Origin: Balamuthia mandrillaris | Taxonomy: Eukaryota; Discosea; Longamoebia; Balamuthiidae | Assembly: GCA_031835245.1 (NCBI GenBank) | Contig: JAVKOQ010000019.1 | Span: 79,501 to 143,500, forward strand | Direction: 5' to 3' | DNA length: 64,000 nucleotides | In this document: piece after piece, positions 1 to 13,187 of the stretch | Layout of the letters: every line of letters starts with the position of its first letter | Numbering within the stretch: position 1 is the first letter of the stretch | The notes under the pieces: model-generated | Databases searched by the model: none | What the model saw: only the letters and a program-made list of their open reading frames with translations | What the model was told of the DNA's origin: nothing | Position numbers and translations under genes: made by a program

Positions 1-2397
1 GCGATGCTTCATTGGAGAAGCATCACAAACAGGTGGTCAGCGCCTTGCGACTCATCTTTGAGGAAATGCGTTCGAAATGCGTTTCTCTGTTGCCACAAAT
101 CATGCCCCCATTTCTTCAAGGTTTATTCTGCTTCCTCGCTGTGTATTTTAATTTGTTTATTCTTTTCTCATCGCTTCTTTATACTCAAAACAGCTGTCTC
201 CAAAACGAAGGAAGATGGTTTTAGGGACTATCTCTTCGAGTCATTGAGCAACCTGGTGCACATCGTCAAACACCACATTCGTGACTATCTGGACGACATC
301 TTTGTCCTGATCAAAGAATACTGGCATTCCTCTCTATTGCTCAACCGGATCATTACTCTGGTGGAGGAGATCTCCGTCGCCATGAGCGATGAGTTTAAAG
401 TCTACCTACCGGAGCTCATTCCTCAGATGTTGAGCGTGCTGCACAAGGATCGTGATCCGGACCGGCAGCCAACCGAGAAAGTGCTACATGCGTTGGAAGT
501 ATTTGGCACGAATCTGGATGATTACTTGCACCTCATCATTCCTGGTATGTTTCTTTGTAGTTTTCTTTTCTTGTTTGCATTGTGTTCTTAGCTAACCAAA
601 GCAATACTTTTATTAAAAAAGCGGTTGTGAAACTATTCGAACAGGTGGACGTTTCTATGAAAGTAAGAGATTTGGCCATTCAAACGTTGGGGAGGCTTTG
701 CAACAAGCTCAACTTTAGCGACTATGCCTCTCGCATCATTCATCCTTTGGCGCGAGCGTTGGATTATCCAGAGCTTCGCACGGAGGCCATGAAGACGCTT
801 TGCATGTTGGTGCTGCAGCTTGGCTCCGACTATGCTATCTTCATCCCGATGGTCAACAAAGTGTTGGTCAAGAACAGAATGCAACATTCTGACTATGAAA
901 CGCTCGTTAGCCGGTTATTAAAGAATCAACCTTTGCAAGACATAGAAGGAGAATACACCGGAGAAAGCCGCAGTGGTGGCGGCATGACCATCATCTCTCC
1001 TCTCAAACATCAAGGAGTGAGCGGAGGAAGCAGCGCTGGGGACTCCTCCAAAGAAGGCACTCATCAACCTTCGGAGCACGTCTCCTCCTCCCAAAACAAG
1101 AGCATTCGAGAGGCCGCTCTGGCCAAAGCCTGGGATACCAGCCACAGTTCCACGCGAGAGGACTGGCAGGAATGGATCCGTCGTTTCTCCGTGGAGCTCA
1201 TGAGAGAATCGCCCTCTCCTGCCATTCGCGCCTGCCTCAGCACCGCTCAGGTGTTCCACTCCCTGGCCAGCGAGCTCTTTAATGCCAGCTTCGTTTCCTG
1301 CTGGGACGAACTGCACGAGACCTACCAGTATCAACTGCTGCAAAGTCTCGAGGCCGCCCTCAGCGCGGAGGGCATCCCTCCTGAGATCCTTCAGGGACTC
1401 TTGAATCTGGCGGAGTTCATGGAGCACAACGACAAGACCTTTCGCATCAATCCCAAGAAGCTCGGTCTATTGGCCGAGAAATGTGCTGCTTTCGCTAAAG
1501 CATTGCATTACAAGGAAATAGAGTTTCAGAGCCAACCTGCCGACTGCTGCGAGGCCCTCATAAGCATCAACAACCATTTGGATCTGCCAGAGGCGGCGCG
1601 CGGCATGTTGCTCTATGCCGACAAAAACTTCAGCAACGAGGGGCTGCTGGAGCTGAAGGAGAGTTGGTATGAGAAGCTGCAAAAGTGGGAGACGGCAAAA
1701 AAGATGTACGAGAAGAAGCAAAAGAGCCAGCCGCTGAACATGGAGCTGACAATGGGTCGCATGCGGTGTTTGCATGCCTTGGCAGAGTGGGAAGACCTTA
1801 GCAAGCTCTCCAAGGGCATTTGGGTGCAGCAACCGTTGGAGATGTGCAAGAGCATTGCCCACTTGGCTGCAGCAGCTGCTTGGAACCTTGGCCAGTGGGA
1901 TGATATGCAAAAATACATTAGGTTTGTCTTCTTTAGTTGTGTGTATGTGTGTGCATGTGTGAAGCTTTCTCGTCTCTAACTTGATGCCTTCTCTCTCTCT
2001 CTTTATACTTTCGTGGTTACAGCGTGATGCCAGAGAACACAGTGGATGGAACCTTCTTCCGTGCCATCTTGAACCTGCATTTGGATCAGTACGAGGAGGC
2101 TCAGCGGTACATCGACTGCTGTCGCTCCCTCTTGGACACAGAGCTTCGAGCATTAGTGGGTGAAAGCTACAACAGGGCCTACAAGATCGTCGTGAAAGTG
2201 CAACAACTGACTGAAATGGAGGAGATCATAGACTACAAACAGAACGAAGACTTTCCGGAGCGGCGGCAGATCATTCGTGAAATATGGACCACTCGCTTGC
2301 ATGGTTGTCAGAGAAATGTGGAGATATGGCAAGACATTCTTGCCGTTCGAAAGATGGTCCTTTCTCCCATCGAAGATACGGATAATTGGTATTTATA

Positions 2398-2434
<37 letters not shown>

Positions 2435-2854
2435 TTCTCGCTCTCATGTTCTTTGTTTGTTTTTGTTTGTGTTTTATTAGGCTGAAGTTTGCAAGCATAT
2501 GTCGTAAGAGCGGACACATGGCGTGGTCCCGTAAAACACTGACGAACCTGTTAGGCCAAGACCCCGCGAAGACGGACGTCTTCTCCTCTGACCACCCCAA
2601 AGTGACGGTGGCCTACCTCAAACACATGTGGGATGCTGCTCCTGACGAGCCGGAACGCCAGAGCGAACGACTGGCCCAGAGACGGAAGGCTCTGGAGCAG
2701 TTGGGAGAGTTCACGCAGACCATACGAGATGACAAGAGATTGTTGGCTAGATGTTATCATACTTTGGGAGAATGGGAGAACGAGCTTAATGATGTTCTTA
2801 CAGAGGTAAGTCTGCGCTTCTCCTCCCTCCCTCCCTCCCTCCCTCCCTCCTCCC

Positions 2855-2896
<42 letters not shown>

Positions 2897-5561
2897 GTGT
2901 TTTTTGTGTTAAACAAACGACGTTTATTACAAAAATGAAATTAACAGCAAACAATACCACGGATCTTGAATGCATTCAAGCAAGCAACCATCTACGACAA
3001 CGAATGGTACAAGGCATGGCACTCATGGGCACTCAGCAACTTTGACGTCGTCTCTCACTACGACAAGTCCAACAGCAACAGCAGTGGCGCAAGCGGAAGC
3101 TCCTCACGTTCCTTCTCTTCCTCCGACAAACTATCTCGCCACTTAGTGCCTGCCATTCACGGCTTCTTCCATTCCATCGCTCTGGCTCGACCAGGAAAGA
3201 GTCTCCAAGACACCTTGCGTCTGTTGACCCTCTGGTTCAAGTACGGCCACAGCAAGCAAGTGGAGGATGCTCTGCTGGAGGGCTTTGCCACCGTCAGCAT
3301 TGACACATGGCTGCAAGTCGTTCCTCAGCTGATCGCTCGCATTCACAGCCCCGTTCCTTCGGTGGCTCGCCTCATTTGCGACCTGCTGACGAACGTCGGC
3401 AAAGAGCACCCTCAAGCGTTAGTCTATCCTCTGTCGGTGGCCTCCAAGTCCCAGTCGTTGGCTCGAGTGGAGGCGGCCAACAAGATCCTGAACCACATGA
3501 GGAAGCATGACAACAAGCTGGTAGAGGATGCGTTGTTGGTAAGCAGGGAGCTGATCAGAGTGGCTATCTTGTGGCCGGAAATGTGGCACGAGGGATTGGA
3601 GGAGGCCTCACGCCTTTACTTTTCCAGCCGAGACTTTGAAGGCATGATGAAAAAGTTGGAGCCGCTTCATAAAATGATGGAAAAGGTAAGAAAGAGTTCT
3701 TCGTTTCTCCACCTTTAATTTTTGTTGCTTACATTCTCTCTTTTTGTTTTTGTTCATTCTTTAAAAAGGGTCCACAAACGTTAAGAGAAAAGTCATTCCA
3801 ACAAGCATATGGACGAGACCTACAAGAGGCCTACGAGTGGTGCAAGAAGTATAGACGATCGCGACAGACAGCTGACCTGAACCAAGCGTGGGACCTCTAC
3901 TTCCAGGTCTTCAATCGCATAGACAAACAGGAGTTGCCTCACATGACTCAGCTGGAGCTGCAATATGTATCTCCGAAGTTGTTGGCCGCTCGTGACTTGG
4001 CCCTGGCTGTTCCAGGTCTGTTTTTTCGTTTTATTATTTTGTATTTTGTTTTCTAACTTTGTTGCTTGTTGTTTTAGGCACGTACGAAGCAAACACAGAC
4101 GAGGTAGTAAAGATCAGATGTTTTGCTCCTTTGTTGACAGTGATTAGCTCGAAGCAACGGCCGCGAAAGCAAACCATGGAAGGGGCTGATGGCAAAGAAT
4201 ACACATTCTTGCTAAAGGGTAACGTGTATTGTTTTTTAATTAACGAATACAAAGTTAATTGACTTTCAAAAAACAGGTCATGAGGACTTGCGACAAGATG
4301 AGAGAGTGATGCAGCTCTTTGGTTTGATCAACACTCTTCTTGCCAGCGATCGTGACACTGCAAACAGGTTCGCTTCTTTCTATTTTCTTTCTTTTCACTG
4401 CAATTGAAAAAACTGACTCTCTCTCTCTCAACAGACATTTAAGCATCCAACGTTACGCCATTATCCCTCTTTCTCCGAACTCCGGCCTCATCGGTTGGGT
4501 GCCCAATCACGACACCTTGCATGATCTCATCAAGGAATATCGCAGCACCAAGAACATCCCTCTCATGAAGGAACACATCGCCTTCCTCTCCCTCACTCCC
4601 AAAGGCAATCCCGATTCATTGGCCAAGCTCACCGTAGCTCAAAAAGTAGAATGCTTTGAGAACGCTCTTGGAAGCGAGACCGATGGCAAAGACCTCGACA
4701 AGGTCCTGTGGCTAAAGAGCCCCAACAGCGAGGTATGGCTGGAACGAAGGACCAACTACACCCGTTCGTTAGCCGTCATGTCGATGGTCGGATATATCCT
4801 TGGCTTGGGCGACAGACATCCGAAGAACTTGATGTTAGACAGGTATACGGGGAAGATTACACACATCGACTTTGGAGATTGCTTTGAAGTGGCCATGCAG
4901 AGAGATAAGTATCCTGAGAAAGTGCCCTTCCGGTTGACGAGGATGTTGATCAAGGCTATGGAAGTCAGTGGCATAGAAGGCAACTTCCGTTTTACCTGCG
5001 AGAACGTGATGCGGGTGCTGCATGAGAACAAAGAGAGCGTGATGGCCGTATTGGAAGCGTTTGTTTACGATCCGCTCATCAATTGGAGGTTGCTGCAACC
5101 AAACGCTCCCTCTGATGCTCCCGAAGAAAGAAGGAAAATTAGCACCACTGATGAAGGTACCTCTCCCTCTCTGCATTCTCTCTTTTTGTTCGTTATTCTC
5201 ATTATTTTTCGTTGCAGCGGAGTTGATGAAGCCAGCAGGAACAACGCCGCCTCCCATCGAAATGTTTTCAGAGCGAGAGGGTGGAATGGAGACAACGCCT
5301 CCTCTAACTCCCTCGGCCAGCACATATCGTTCACTGAGCGTGCTGAGCGGGATGAATCCGGACGAGATGCAAGGCAACGAGATGGGACTCAACGAAAGGG
5401 CGTTGAACGTCATCGACAGGGTCTCTGCAAAGCTCCGCGGCAAGGACTTTTCTCCCAACGAGACCCTCGGCGTTAATGCTCAAGTACAAAGGTTGATAGA
5501 TCAAGCGACCTCTCACGAGAATCTTTCACAGCTTTACATCGGATGGCGGGCCTTTTGGTGA
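1..5561 (+). CDS. TOR: Target of rapamycin (TOR) serine/threonine kinase, C-terminal 1580 residues (5' partial)
   Basis: This is the PIKK-family catalytic subunit of the TOR complexes, which couple nutrients to growth. I rebuilt eleven exons: 1-120, 194-544, 622-1921, 2023-2388, 2481-2805, 2948-3685, 3769-4015, 4078-4218, 4277-4367, 4435-5156 and 5218-5561. From the first full codon at base 3 they sum to a multiple of three. In order they encode the end of the HEAT region ([14 protein letters not shown], exon 3), the FAT domain ([28 protein letters not shown]), the FRB domain across exons 6 and 7 ([38 protein letters not shown]), the kinase lobes ([15 protein letters not shown], catalytic [11 protein letters not shown], metal-binding HIDFGDCFE) and a C-terminal FATC ending GWRAFW. 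The FRB tryptophans are present. An AG at 590-591 is an alternative in-phase start for exon 3. The N-terminal HEAT repeats lie before the window. Introns 4 and 5 carry CT tracts. Confidence 0.97.
2402..2428 (+). repeat. (CT)n microsatellite in TOR intron 4
   Basis: An uninterrupted CT run inside the 2389-2480 intron, upstream of the acceptor TTATTAG. A second, longer tract (CCCT then CT units) fills 2821-2893 of the next intron. Both are pyrimidine-rich on the sense strand of the gene. Confidence 0.9.
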
Positions 5562-5588
5562 TTGTGTTTGTATTTATTTCATTTTTGT

Positions 5589-8247
5589 TCAGATGGTTAC
5601 GTTGTATTCTTCAAAAGTCATAACATCGGTGGAGTGAAAGAATGAAGTCAATAACTGTTTGCCAGCTTGAGATCCTGCTCTTCGGCGAGCCCCACTCGGA
5701 GCTGCTCTTCCGTTCTCACCTCCATTTCCGCTTCCGCTTCCGTTCGCTGCAGCGGCGGCTCTGAATCTTGCTCTTCTGCTTCCCGCCACCCGTCTTGCTG
5801 ATGACTCACCACCACTTGCTATTTCCTTTTGCTTCTGCCTCAACATTTCCAACACTTTATCTACATCCTTCTTTGGTGTTTCTTGCTCTTGTTCTTTTGC
5901 TTCCTTCTTCTCTGCTTCCGTATTATTTAATTGCTCATTCTTTGGTTGCGTGAGTGGCTCTGCTTCTTCATCATCCTCTTCCTTTGCCACCAGAAGCTCT
6001 TTGACAATGGTATTGCTTGTGGAAGACGAGGAAGCCACCAACGAGCTGAGGAAGAACTGCCGCACGACCAACGAACAAGCGGTAGCTATGCCCTGCATCC
6101 CTCCACACAACATCCTCTCGGTTAACAAGTGTTGTCCCGTTCGCCACCAAAGATCGGCCTCGTCCTTCTTCTCCACCAGCCTTGCTCTCTGCTCCAACCA
6201 CGCCCTTCTCTCGGCTAGTTCAATCACTTGAATGAAGTGTTGCAAGCCTTGACGGAAGTGGGCTTGCTCTTGCTTCGTGTCTCGCAGCTGATGCCAGCTG
6301 CAAGCTCGCTGTAGTTGCATCTTTCTTTCGGGCGAAGGAGAAGCAACAGCAGAAGAGGGAGGTGCAGAAGAGACAGTCAAACTTTGTTCTTCGTGCTGTT
6401 TCTGCTGTTGAAAGGCGAGAGCGAAGATGGCGTCGGCAGTGGTGATGACCTGGCGCACGGAACTGTCCTCGCGCCCTCTCCACCAAGAAGAAAGTATGTC
6501 TTCGTCGGAGAAGAGAGAGATGAGACTTCTGGTGTAGTTCATCATCTGAGCCTCGTTGTTGGTCATGACTTGTTCCCACAGCGAAGAATCCTGTTCGACT
6601 TCTCTCAAAGTTTGTTCTCCCAACTGCATAAAGACGCGAGGAGGGGTCTCGTCCTTCAGGAAACTGTCCGAAGAAGAACAACTGATGGCCGTTGCCGAAG
6701 TGTACGTATCAACATAATGTTTCAAATCAGAGGCTATCTTCACCGACAGTTCTTTCAGTTGGGCTCTGCGCGAGCGGGTGGCCTCCGTTTGAGCGATGGT
6801 GTCTTCTTCTTGGAGGAACTTTTGGGCAAGAAGCACAAAGGAGGTGACCGCCTCGTCCACGAGCTTTATCTTTTCGCTCAAATCGTGCTGTAAGAGTGGA
6901 TACGGCACGTCACACCTTCGTATCGCCGCGGCATTCAACAGCTGTTTAAAATGTTAAATAACTCAAGAGACAGATAAAAAGGCCTCGTTGTGTTTGACTA
7001 ACCTTTTCACAGCTCAGTAATATTTGGTTGGGCAAAGAGTCTATTCTTCTCGATTGCTTTCGTTCAGACTTGTCATTGTTGGTATGGTTGATAAGATGCA
7101 GCATGCTAAGGATGTGTCGTGCCATCTGTTCGATGAGACCTTCCATCTCCACTGCTGCAGAAATGCGTTCGATGGCGATGAAGAGGTCGTATGTGGCAGT
7201 AACAAGAAAGAACGACGATGTGATCAATCTCCGTTGTGGCAGCTGTTTACCGACGTCTTGTTGGTTGCAATAGCCTTTGACTGCTTCTATCACTTCCTTC
7301 ACTTGATACTTCATCTGTTCAATGTTCAGAGTAAGAAAGAAAAAAAGAGAAGCAAAGGCAAAAAGAAAAATGAAGAGAGGTGATCTTAACCGTCAGAGCT
7401 AAAGAGATGAGAACATCGCGAGTGGAGGCAAAGACTTTCAAAGGGAGTTGCTGCTTCAGCTCCACCAGAATGGCCTTCACCTGGTTTACCATTTCCTTGA
7501 GCCTCAACCGAAGCTGTTGCATACCAACTTCTTCGTTGATGGACCAACAATAACGATGACTTCCCGTCTTCTTTGTTGTTGATGAAAAGAATTGATGTTG
7601 TCTATAATGAGAAGAAGAATCAGAAGAAGAAGCAGACGGAAGCAGAGGAGGTGGAAGGCAATCTAAAAAGTCGAACAAAGAGGACATTAGCGGACGAAGT
7701 GTCAGAGTGAAGGCAGGAGAAGAAGCGGTCCGTATCGAAGAGGTAGAATGTGATTTTTTGTTTGTTTTCTGCCATGCTGTTTCTTTTGCTTTCTCTGTTT
7801 CATTTGTGACGCTCTCCTGCTTCCTTTCGTTGCGAGTACGAAGTTTGGAGGATGCAGGTAATGGCGGTGGCTTTTGTTGTGCTTCTTTCGTTTTCTCTTC
7901 TTCTTCTTCCGGCCTATGACTGCCACTTCGACCGGCGGCCAACACCTCCAACAGAGGATTCTGGATGGTGATGGTGCTTCCTCGTCTTCTTCGTGTTGAT
8001 AACCTGCTTATGCTCCTCTTTTGCTTCTTTTGTTTCTTCTCCGTTTGTGAGGATGAAGTGGGTGGCGCCTTACTCTCAGTTGCGGTTGTGGCGTCGGTGG
8101 CAAGCCCCTTCAAGCCTTGTGCAGCCAATTCCAATTCGTCTGTCTGCAACAACAAACAAGTTTATTTCTACTGCTGGAGAAAGAAGAGCAGCGAGGACCC
8201 TTTACCATTACAATAACCGATGCGTTTCTTGCATGCTTGCCTTGCAT
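5589..8247 (-). CDS. Unknown helical protein, 819 residues, four exons
   Basis: I do not recognise a family. The rebuilt exons on the minus strand are 8206-8247 (ATG at 8247), 7391-8143, 7003-7314 and 5589-6941. Borders are GT-AG, all junctions are phase 0, and the sum is 2460 nt including TGA. The N-terminal half is Ser/Thr/Lys-rich and probably disordered, with a KKQKKQKR basic patch. The middle (exon 3 into exon 4) reads as amphipathic helices, for example YQVKEVIEAVKGY and EMEGLIEQMARHILSML, and the Glu/Gln-rich C-terminal part suggests coiled coil. The last stretch is Arg/Gly/Ser-rich. It converges on TOR with 27 bp between stop codons, so their 3' UTRs must overlap. A cytoskeletal or scaffold role would be a guess. 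Confidence 0.75.
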
Positions 8248-8360
8248 TGTGCCGTAACCAACTCCCGAGCCACTTCCTTCGGTGGCGCGCTCGTTGTTTC
8301 GCGTATTTCCTGTTCCTTCTAATCGTTAGCTGCTGAAATTAATTGCTATAGCGTAACGCT

Positions 8361-8473
8361 CTCTTATCCTTGCTCGTGTCTTCGCTCACATCCTATCTCT
8401 TGTCCTAGCTCGTGTCCTCTCTCATGTCCTATCTCGTGTCCTCTCTCTTGTCCTGACTCATGTCCTCTCTCAT
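8361..8473. repeat. Degenerate 12-bp tandem repeat (TCCTATCTCGTG-like)
   Basis: About nine imperfect copies of a 12-bp unit alternating TCTCGTGTCC and TCTCATGTCC, lying between the unknown helical gene start (8247) and the carrier stop (8534). The same unit occurs in reverse complement at 31371-31500. Confidence 0.8.
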
Positions 8474-8533
8474 AACTATCAACTTTCTTCTTTTTACTTC
8501 TAAACAACATATAAACGAACAAAAAAAAAATGT

Positions 8534-10047
8534 TCAGTCTTTCGAAACGCCACCAGCGGTATTCAGGCCCATCCACCGCCGAAGAAGGTCGTTGAGCGTA
8601 AAGCTGACGCTCACAAGGGGGACCACCTTGATGTAGTTGATGTGAAGACCACGAAAGAGGGCGGAGAGGCCCTCCTGAAGAGCGATCCGACGAAGACCAT
8701 CCCAGGTGGAGGTATAGCCATAAGAATAAGTTCGTTCGAGCTTCAATCCGTCTATTTGCATTCTTCTCCGAACAACATCCAAAGGATATGTTAGTGTCTG
8801 TCCCGTCAATCCTTTTGATAGACAGGATAATGATATAAGTTTCTCACACAAAGATGAAAGCAGCAAGAAATAAGCATGAAGAAGAAGAAGCAGAAGCAGA
8901 AGGAGGAGGAGGAAAGAAAGAGAAAAGGAAGAAGTACCAGCCATAGCACCAAATACAACACGCAGTGTAGTTGGAATATCGTTCGAGGAAGAAGACGAAG
9001 AAGACCATTTATGTATGTAGTACCACTTCAGAGTGTCATAAACTAAAAAGTTGGTGCCGGCATAGGGCAGGATGCCCAGGATGGTCGGCTGGATGCCTCG
9101 CCACAGCGCCCTCATGCCGCCTTCATGCCGCCACATGGTCATGATGCCGTGTAAAGCACCTTTGTACTGATGTTGCTCCACCTGGACGGCCAACCGAGCT
9201 CTCGTCACGTCTGTTTTTTTTCAACGAGTTTCTGTTTTGTCAAACGAAAAGGCCAAGCAAAGGCAGAAACCGATCGGTTAGAAAGATGGTGAAACCAACC
9301 GAGAGGATAAGTGAACATGACGGCAACGGCCCCGGCCGATGCTCCCGCGAAGAAATTGGCAGCGGGCGATATGGACATCCCCTCTGGCGTGTACCATCGC
9401 TTAAACATATCAAAGGTAGCACTAAGCGCACAACAACCACCACAACGACAAAGAACAACAAACAGGTCAGTCGAGACGAGAGAAAAGAGAAAGAAAGAAA
9501 GAAGCGAACAGCTGCGGTTCTCTCCACTGCAGTGAGGGCCACGTACAATTGAATGGCGGCGTAAGGAAAGACGCGAAGTATGGAGGAGGCGTTGCCTTTG
9601 TAGAGGGCCAAGAAGCCCTCCCGCTGGACGATGCGCTGGAGGGTGCTCACCACGCCGGTGTACGGGTAGTGTATGTTGGCCACTTGGAACAGTATCTTCA
9701 CCCTTTCTAACGAGCAAGGGGGGGAGGGGAGGGAGGAGGAGGAAAAAGGAGTAGCGTGTTAGGCAGGCAGGCAGGCATCAAGGTTTGGAGGATAGAAAGC
9801 AAGAAAGAAAGAAAGCAGTAGCGGCGTTGGTGATGGTGATGGTACCAAGCGGAGCGATGCAGGTTTTGGCGACGACACCAGCAGTGCCTCCGCTGAGGAG
9901 CTTCTTGCCAAAGTCCAGCGGGGTGGTTTTGGCCTGATGATGGTGCTGAGGGTGATCCTGGCGCGCAGCGGAGCACGCCGTCCCGCGTCGTTGCTGCCCA
10001 GCGTCGGCAGGCAAGCCGTGCTCGTTACCATTGCCGTCGCTTCTCAT
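8534..10047 (-). CDS. Mitochondrial carrier, SLC25A16/SLC25A42/Leu5-like (CoA or adenine nucleotide type)
   Basis: Six-helix inner mitochondrial membrane carrier. The exons are 9846-10047, 9547-9706, 9300-9421, 8938-9210 and 8534-8811; every junction is GT-AG and in phase. All three Solcar repeats are visible. Repeat 1 has LLSGGTAGVVAKTCIAPLERVKI split by intron 1, repeat 2 has FFAGASAGAVAVMFTYPLDVTRARLAV, and repeat 3 has GLTGQTLTYPLDVVRRRMQ. The second halves contain GFLALYKGN, GMRALWRG and GLSALFRGL. The first signature has PLE instead of PLD, a conservative change. YKGALHGIMTMWRHEG and LPYAGTNFLVYDTLK resemble the CoA/PAP carriers SLC25A16 and SLC25A42 and yeast Leu5, so CoA-related transport is the likeliest substrate, inferred from similarity only. 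The ATG at 10047 follows an upstream in-frame region without homology. Confidence 0.88.
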
Positions 10048-10280
10048 CTTTTCACACAGGCTTGCGAAAGTGAAGCAAGACGTCCCTTGCCGCTGTTGTT
10101 GGTAGTGAGCGAGAAGCTTTGGGTGTTCGTGTTCGTGTTGGGGTGAAGTGTAGACGAGAGTAACTGGTTGGCTTTGGTTGGCGCAGCAGAGGAGAGGGAA
10201 GGGATGCTTTACTCGAAAATTCGAGGAAGGAACAAGTCCATAGAATGAGAGGGCGGGAAATAAGATGTTTTCCAGTAACT

Positions 10281-10351
10281 TCCCCTGTGGTGTAGTCGGC
10301 AGCACTTCCGCCTGTCACGCGGACAACCCGGGTTCGATTCCCGGCGGGGGA
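10281..10351 (+). tRNA. tRNA-Asp (GTC)
   Basis: A full cloverleaf in 71 nt. The acceptor arm TCCCCTG pairs with CGGGGGA, the anticodon stem TCCGC pairs with GCGGA around loop CTGTCAC (anticodon GTC), and the T arm is CCGGG-TTCGATT-CCCGG. The A box (TGGTGTAGTCGG) and B box (GGTTCGATTCC) are internal Pol III promoters, and a T-run follows within 10 nt as terminator. There is no intron. Confidence 0.97.
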
Positions 10352-10484
10352 GTTCTCTTTTTTTTCTTTTTCCTTTTTTTATGTCATTTTTCTTTTTCTT
10401 CTTTTGCTTTTTTCTTCATCGGCTGAATGAAAACGGTGCATGCATGCAATCAAACAAAATCCAAGAATGAAGATGGTATATATT

Positions 10485-13145
10485 TCAATAGCCATCCTTC
10501 TCGTTGAGTTGCTTCTTGATTTGCACAATCGGGTTAACATACAAAACTTCCTCCTCCTCATCCGAACTATCATCGCTGCTGTCGCTGCTGTCTGCATCCT
10601 TGAGCTTTGTCTGGTAGTTGTTGTTGGCAGTACGGGTGGGGGAGGTACCATATCCGGTTCCCTTGTAGTCGGCGCTCTTGGGGAAGAGGATCGGGTTGAT
10701 ATGTACAGACATCTCCTCCTGCTCTGGTGAATGCTGTGGTTGGTGTTCTCTGTTGTTGGTGCTGCTTCCAGAGTGCCGCAGGATGTTGAGAGCTCCAGGA
10801 GCGCTTGGCATGCGCCGCAGTCTCGTCAACGAGGCGCTGCGTAGTTTCGATCTCTCCTTCCATTCCTTCCTGGTGGTTTGCAACGGGGAAGCGAATGTTC
10901 TCAATGGAGAAGTGAGTGTGTCAGCCAATCGCCGTTGTTGCGTACGTTGTGTTTCGTTGTACATCTTCACGGTGTTGTTCTTTAGGATGGGTTCTGCTCC
11001 GTTCTTGATCTCCATCTCTATCCTCGCATTGCCATAGATAAGATTCTCTTCCAGCAGGCCCTTTGCTGTTGGCCATATGATGATGCCTGAATAGAAAGAG
11101 AGATCAACAGAAGCCAACGGACCAAAATACAGAGGAAGAAGAGGGAATACTGACCACTTGCTTGTCCATTATGAATGCTGTTCCTCTTCAGGACCGGGTT
11201 GGTGCCTTGATCTCTAATTTTTACATTTGTCTTCTTGTTGCTGAAGATATCGTTCTCCTCAAGCACTGCATTACTTCCATTCTTAATGTCCACTCCCGAA
11301 GAAAGGCCATTGTAGACCCTGTTCCTGATAAGAGTCACCCGTTCATCATCCTCACCAAGATAGCTGGACTCTATCTTGACGTTGCAGCTCTCATTCCCAA
11401 AGATCTCGTTCTCCTCCAGCAATGCACAGCCGTTCTCCAGGATGCGAACGCCCGTGCCCTTACCGTTGAATATTTGATTTCTTCGTACGATAGGATTGCC
11501 GGCGGTGCTTATCTCGAGGCCACAGACGAGGTTCTCGTAGATGGAATTGTCCTCAAGGAGGCCGCTAGTGTTCATGGCCAAGGAGAAGCCGATCTTTTGG
11601 TTTTGTCCACCGATGACACGGTTGCCTCTCACCACGGGAGCGGCGTCCTGCAGTACCTCAATGCCAATCACCAAGTTGGAGTAGATGTCGTTCCTTTCCA
11701 TGAGAATGGAGCCTTTCCCAGATATCAACACGCCGTTGTGCTTATTGTTGTAGATCTTATTCTGAAGCATAACGGTGCTGTTTCCTCCGCTGTTGCCTTC
11801 TGCTCCTGCTCCTGCCTCTCCGCTCCCTCCACCACGAATCTGGACGCCATAAAGAGCATTGCCGTAGATCTCGTTGCCTTCCAGATGACCACCACCGGTG
11901 TTTATGTCTACGCCTTGAGCAAAGCCATCGTAAATACGGTTGCGACGGAGTATAGGGCGTGCACCTGATTTGATTCGGACTCCAGCTCTGCGATAATTAC
12001 AACAACATTAGCCAACAAACAGCTGAAACAAAAGTTATGAAGGCCAACCTTGCGTTCTGAAAGATGTCATTGTTCTCGAGAGAACCCTTTCCTGACGAGT
12101 GAACATAAATGCCGTCGCTTTTGCCAGAGTATATCCGATTTTTGATGAGAATGGGATCACCGCCTTGCCGTATCTCCACAGCTGAAAGAAGATTTCTGTA
12201 GATACTGTTGGCTTTCAGCAACCCTTTTCCTCCATCATGAATGAGCACTCCCGCAGACTGGTGAACGAAGAATGAGGAATGAGGAATGAGGAATGAGGAA
12301 TAAAGAGACAAGAAGAGATATAAGCAGAAGGCGAAGAAGAAAAGAGAGTGCAGATAGAAAGTTAAAGATGTTGAAAGGGAAATACCAAGCCATCGTGGAT
12401 TTGGTTGCGCTTCAAGACAGGATTGGCACCATCTCGTATGTTGAAGCCGGAGCGGCCATTGCTGTGAATGTTGTTGGATTCGAAGTAACCCAAGCCATCT
12501 TTGTGGACGCAAACGCCTCGTTGCTTTCCTTTGTGTATTTCGTTGAGTTTGAAGATTGGATTCGCTCCTGATTTTATCTTGATGCCAGCTCTGTTGTTGT
12601 TGCGTATGTCGTTTCCTTTAAATACAAAAGGAAGACCAAAAAAAAGATATGGTATGAGAAAAAATCATAAACAATTGTTAAATGAACAAGAGAGAGAGAG
12701 AGAGAGAGAGAGAAGAGAGGTAATAAAAACAAAGGAAAAAGTACCTTCAAAGAGTCCCTTTCCATTATTTACAGCCATTACACCGGTTGAGTTACCATCC
12801 CTTATTATATTGTTAATGAATTTTGGTTCGCTGTGATTCCTTACTTCTACGCCTTTAAGAGAAAAAAACGTGAGATACGTATTATACGTTCCGTGGAAGA
12901 AAAAAGTTATAACGATACGTACAAGCATGACTGTGAGCAAAAATGTCGTTGTCCTCGTATAAGCCAGCGCCATAGTCCAAAACCAGAACCCCGATATTAG
13001 TGCTATCATGAATCCTGTTGCGGCGAATGATAGGAGTTGCCTTATTGCTTACGGCTATGCAGGCCAGACCGTCGCTGCTTATATCACAATCCTTTACCAC
13101 CAATGCTTCAAAAACAGAGTTGGTTGTCAGCAAGAGAAAGAGAAA

Positions 13146-13187
<42 letters not shown>
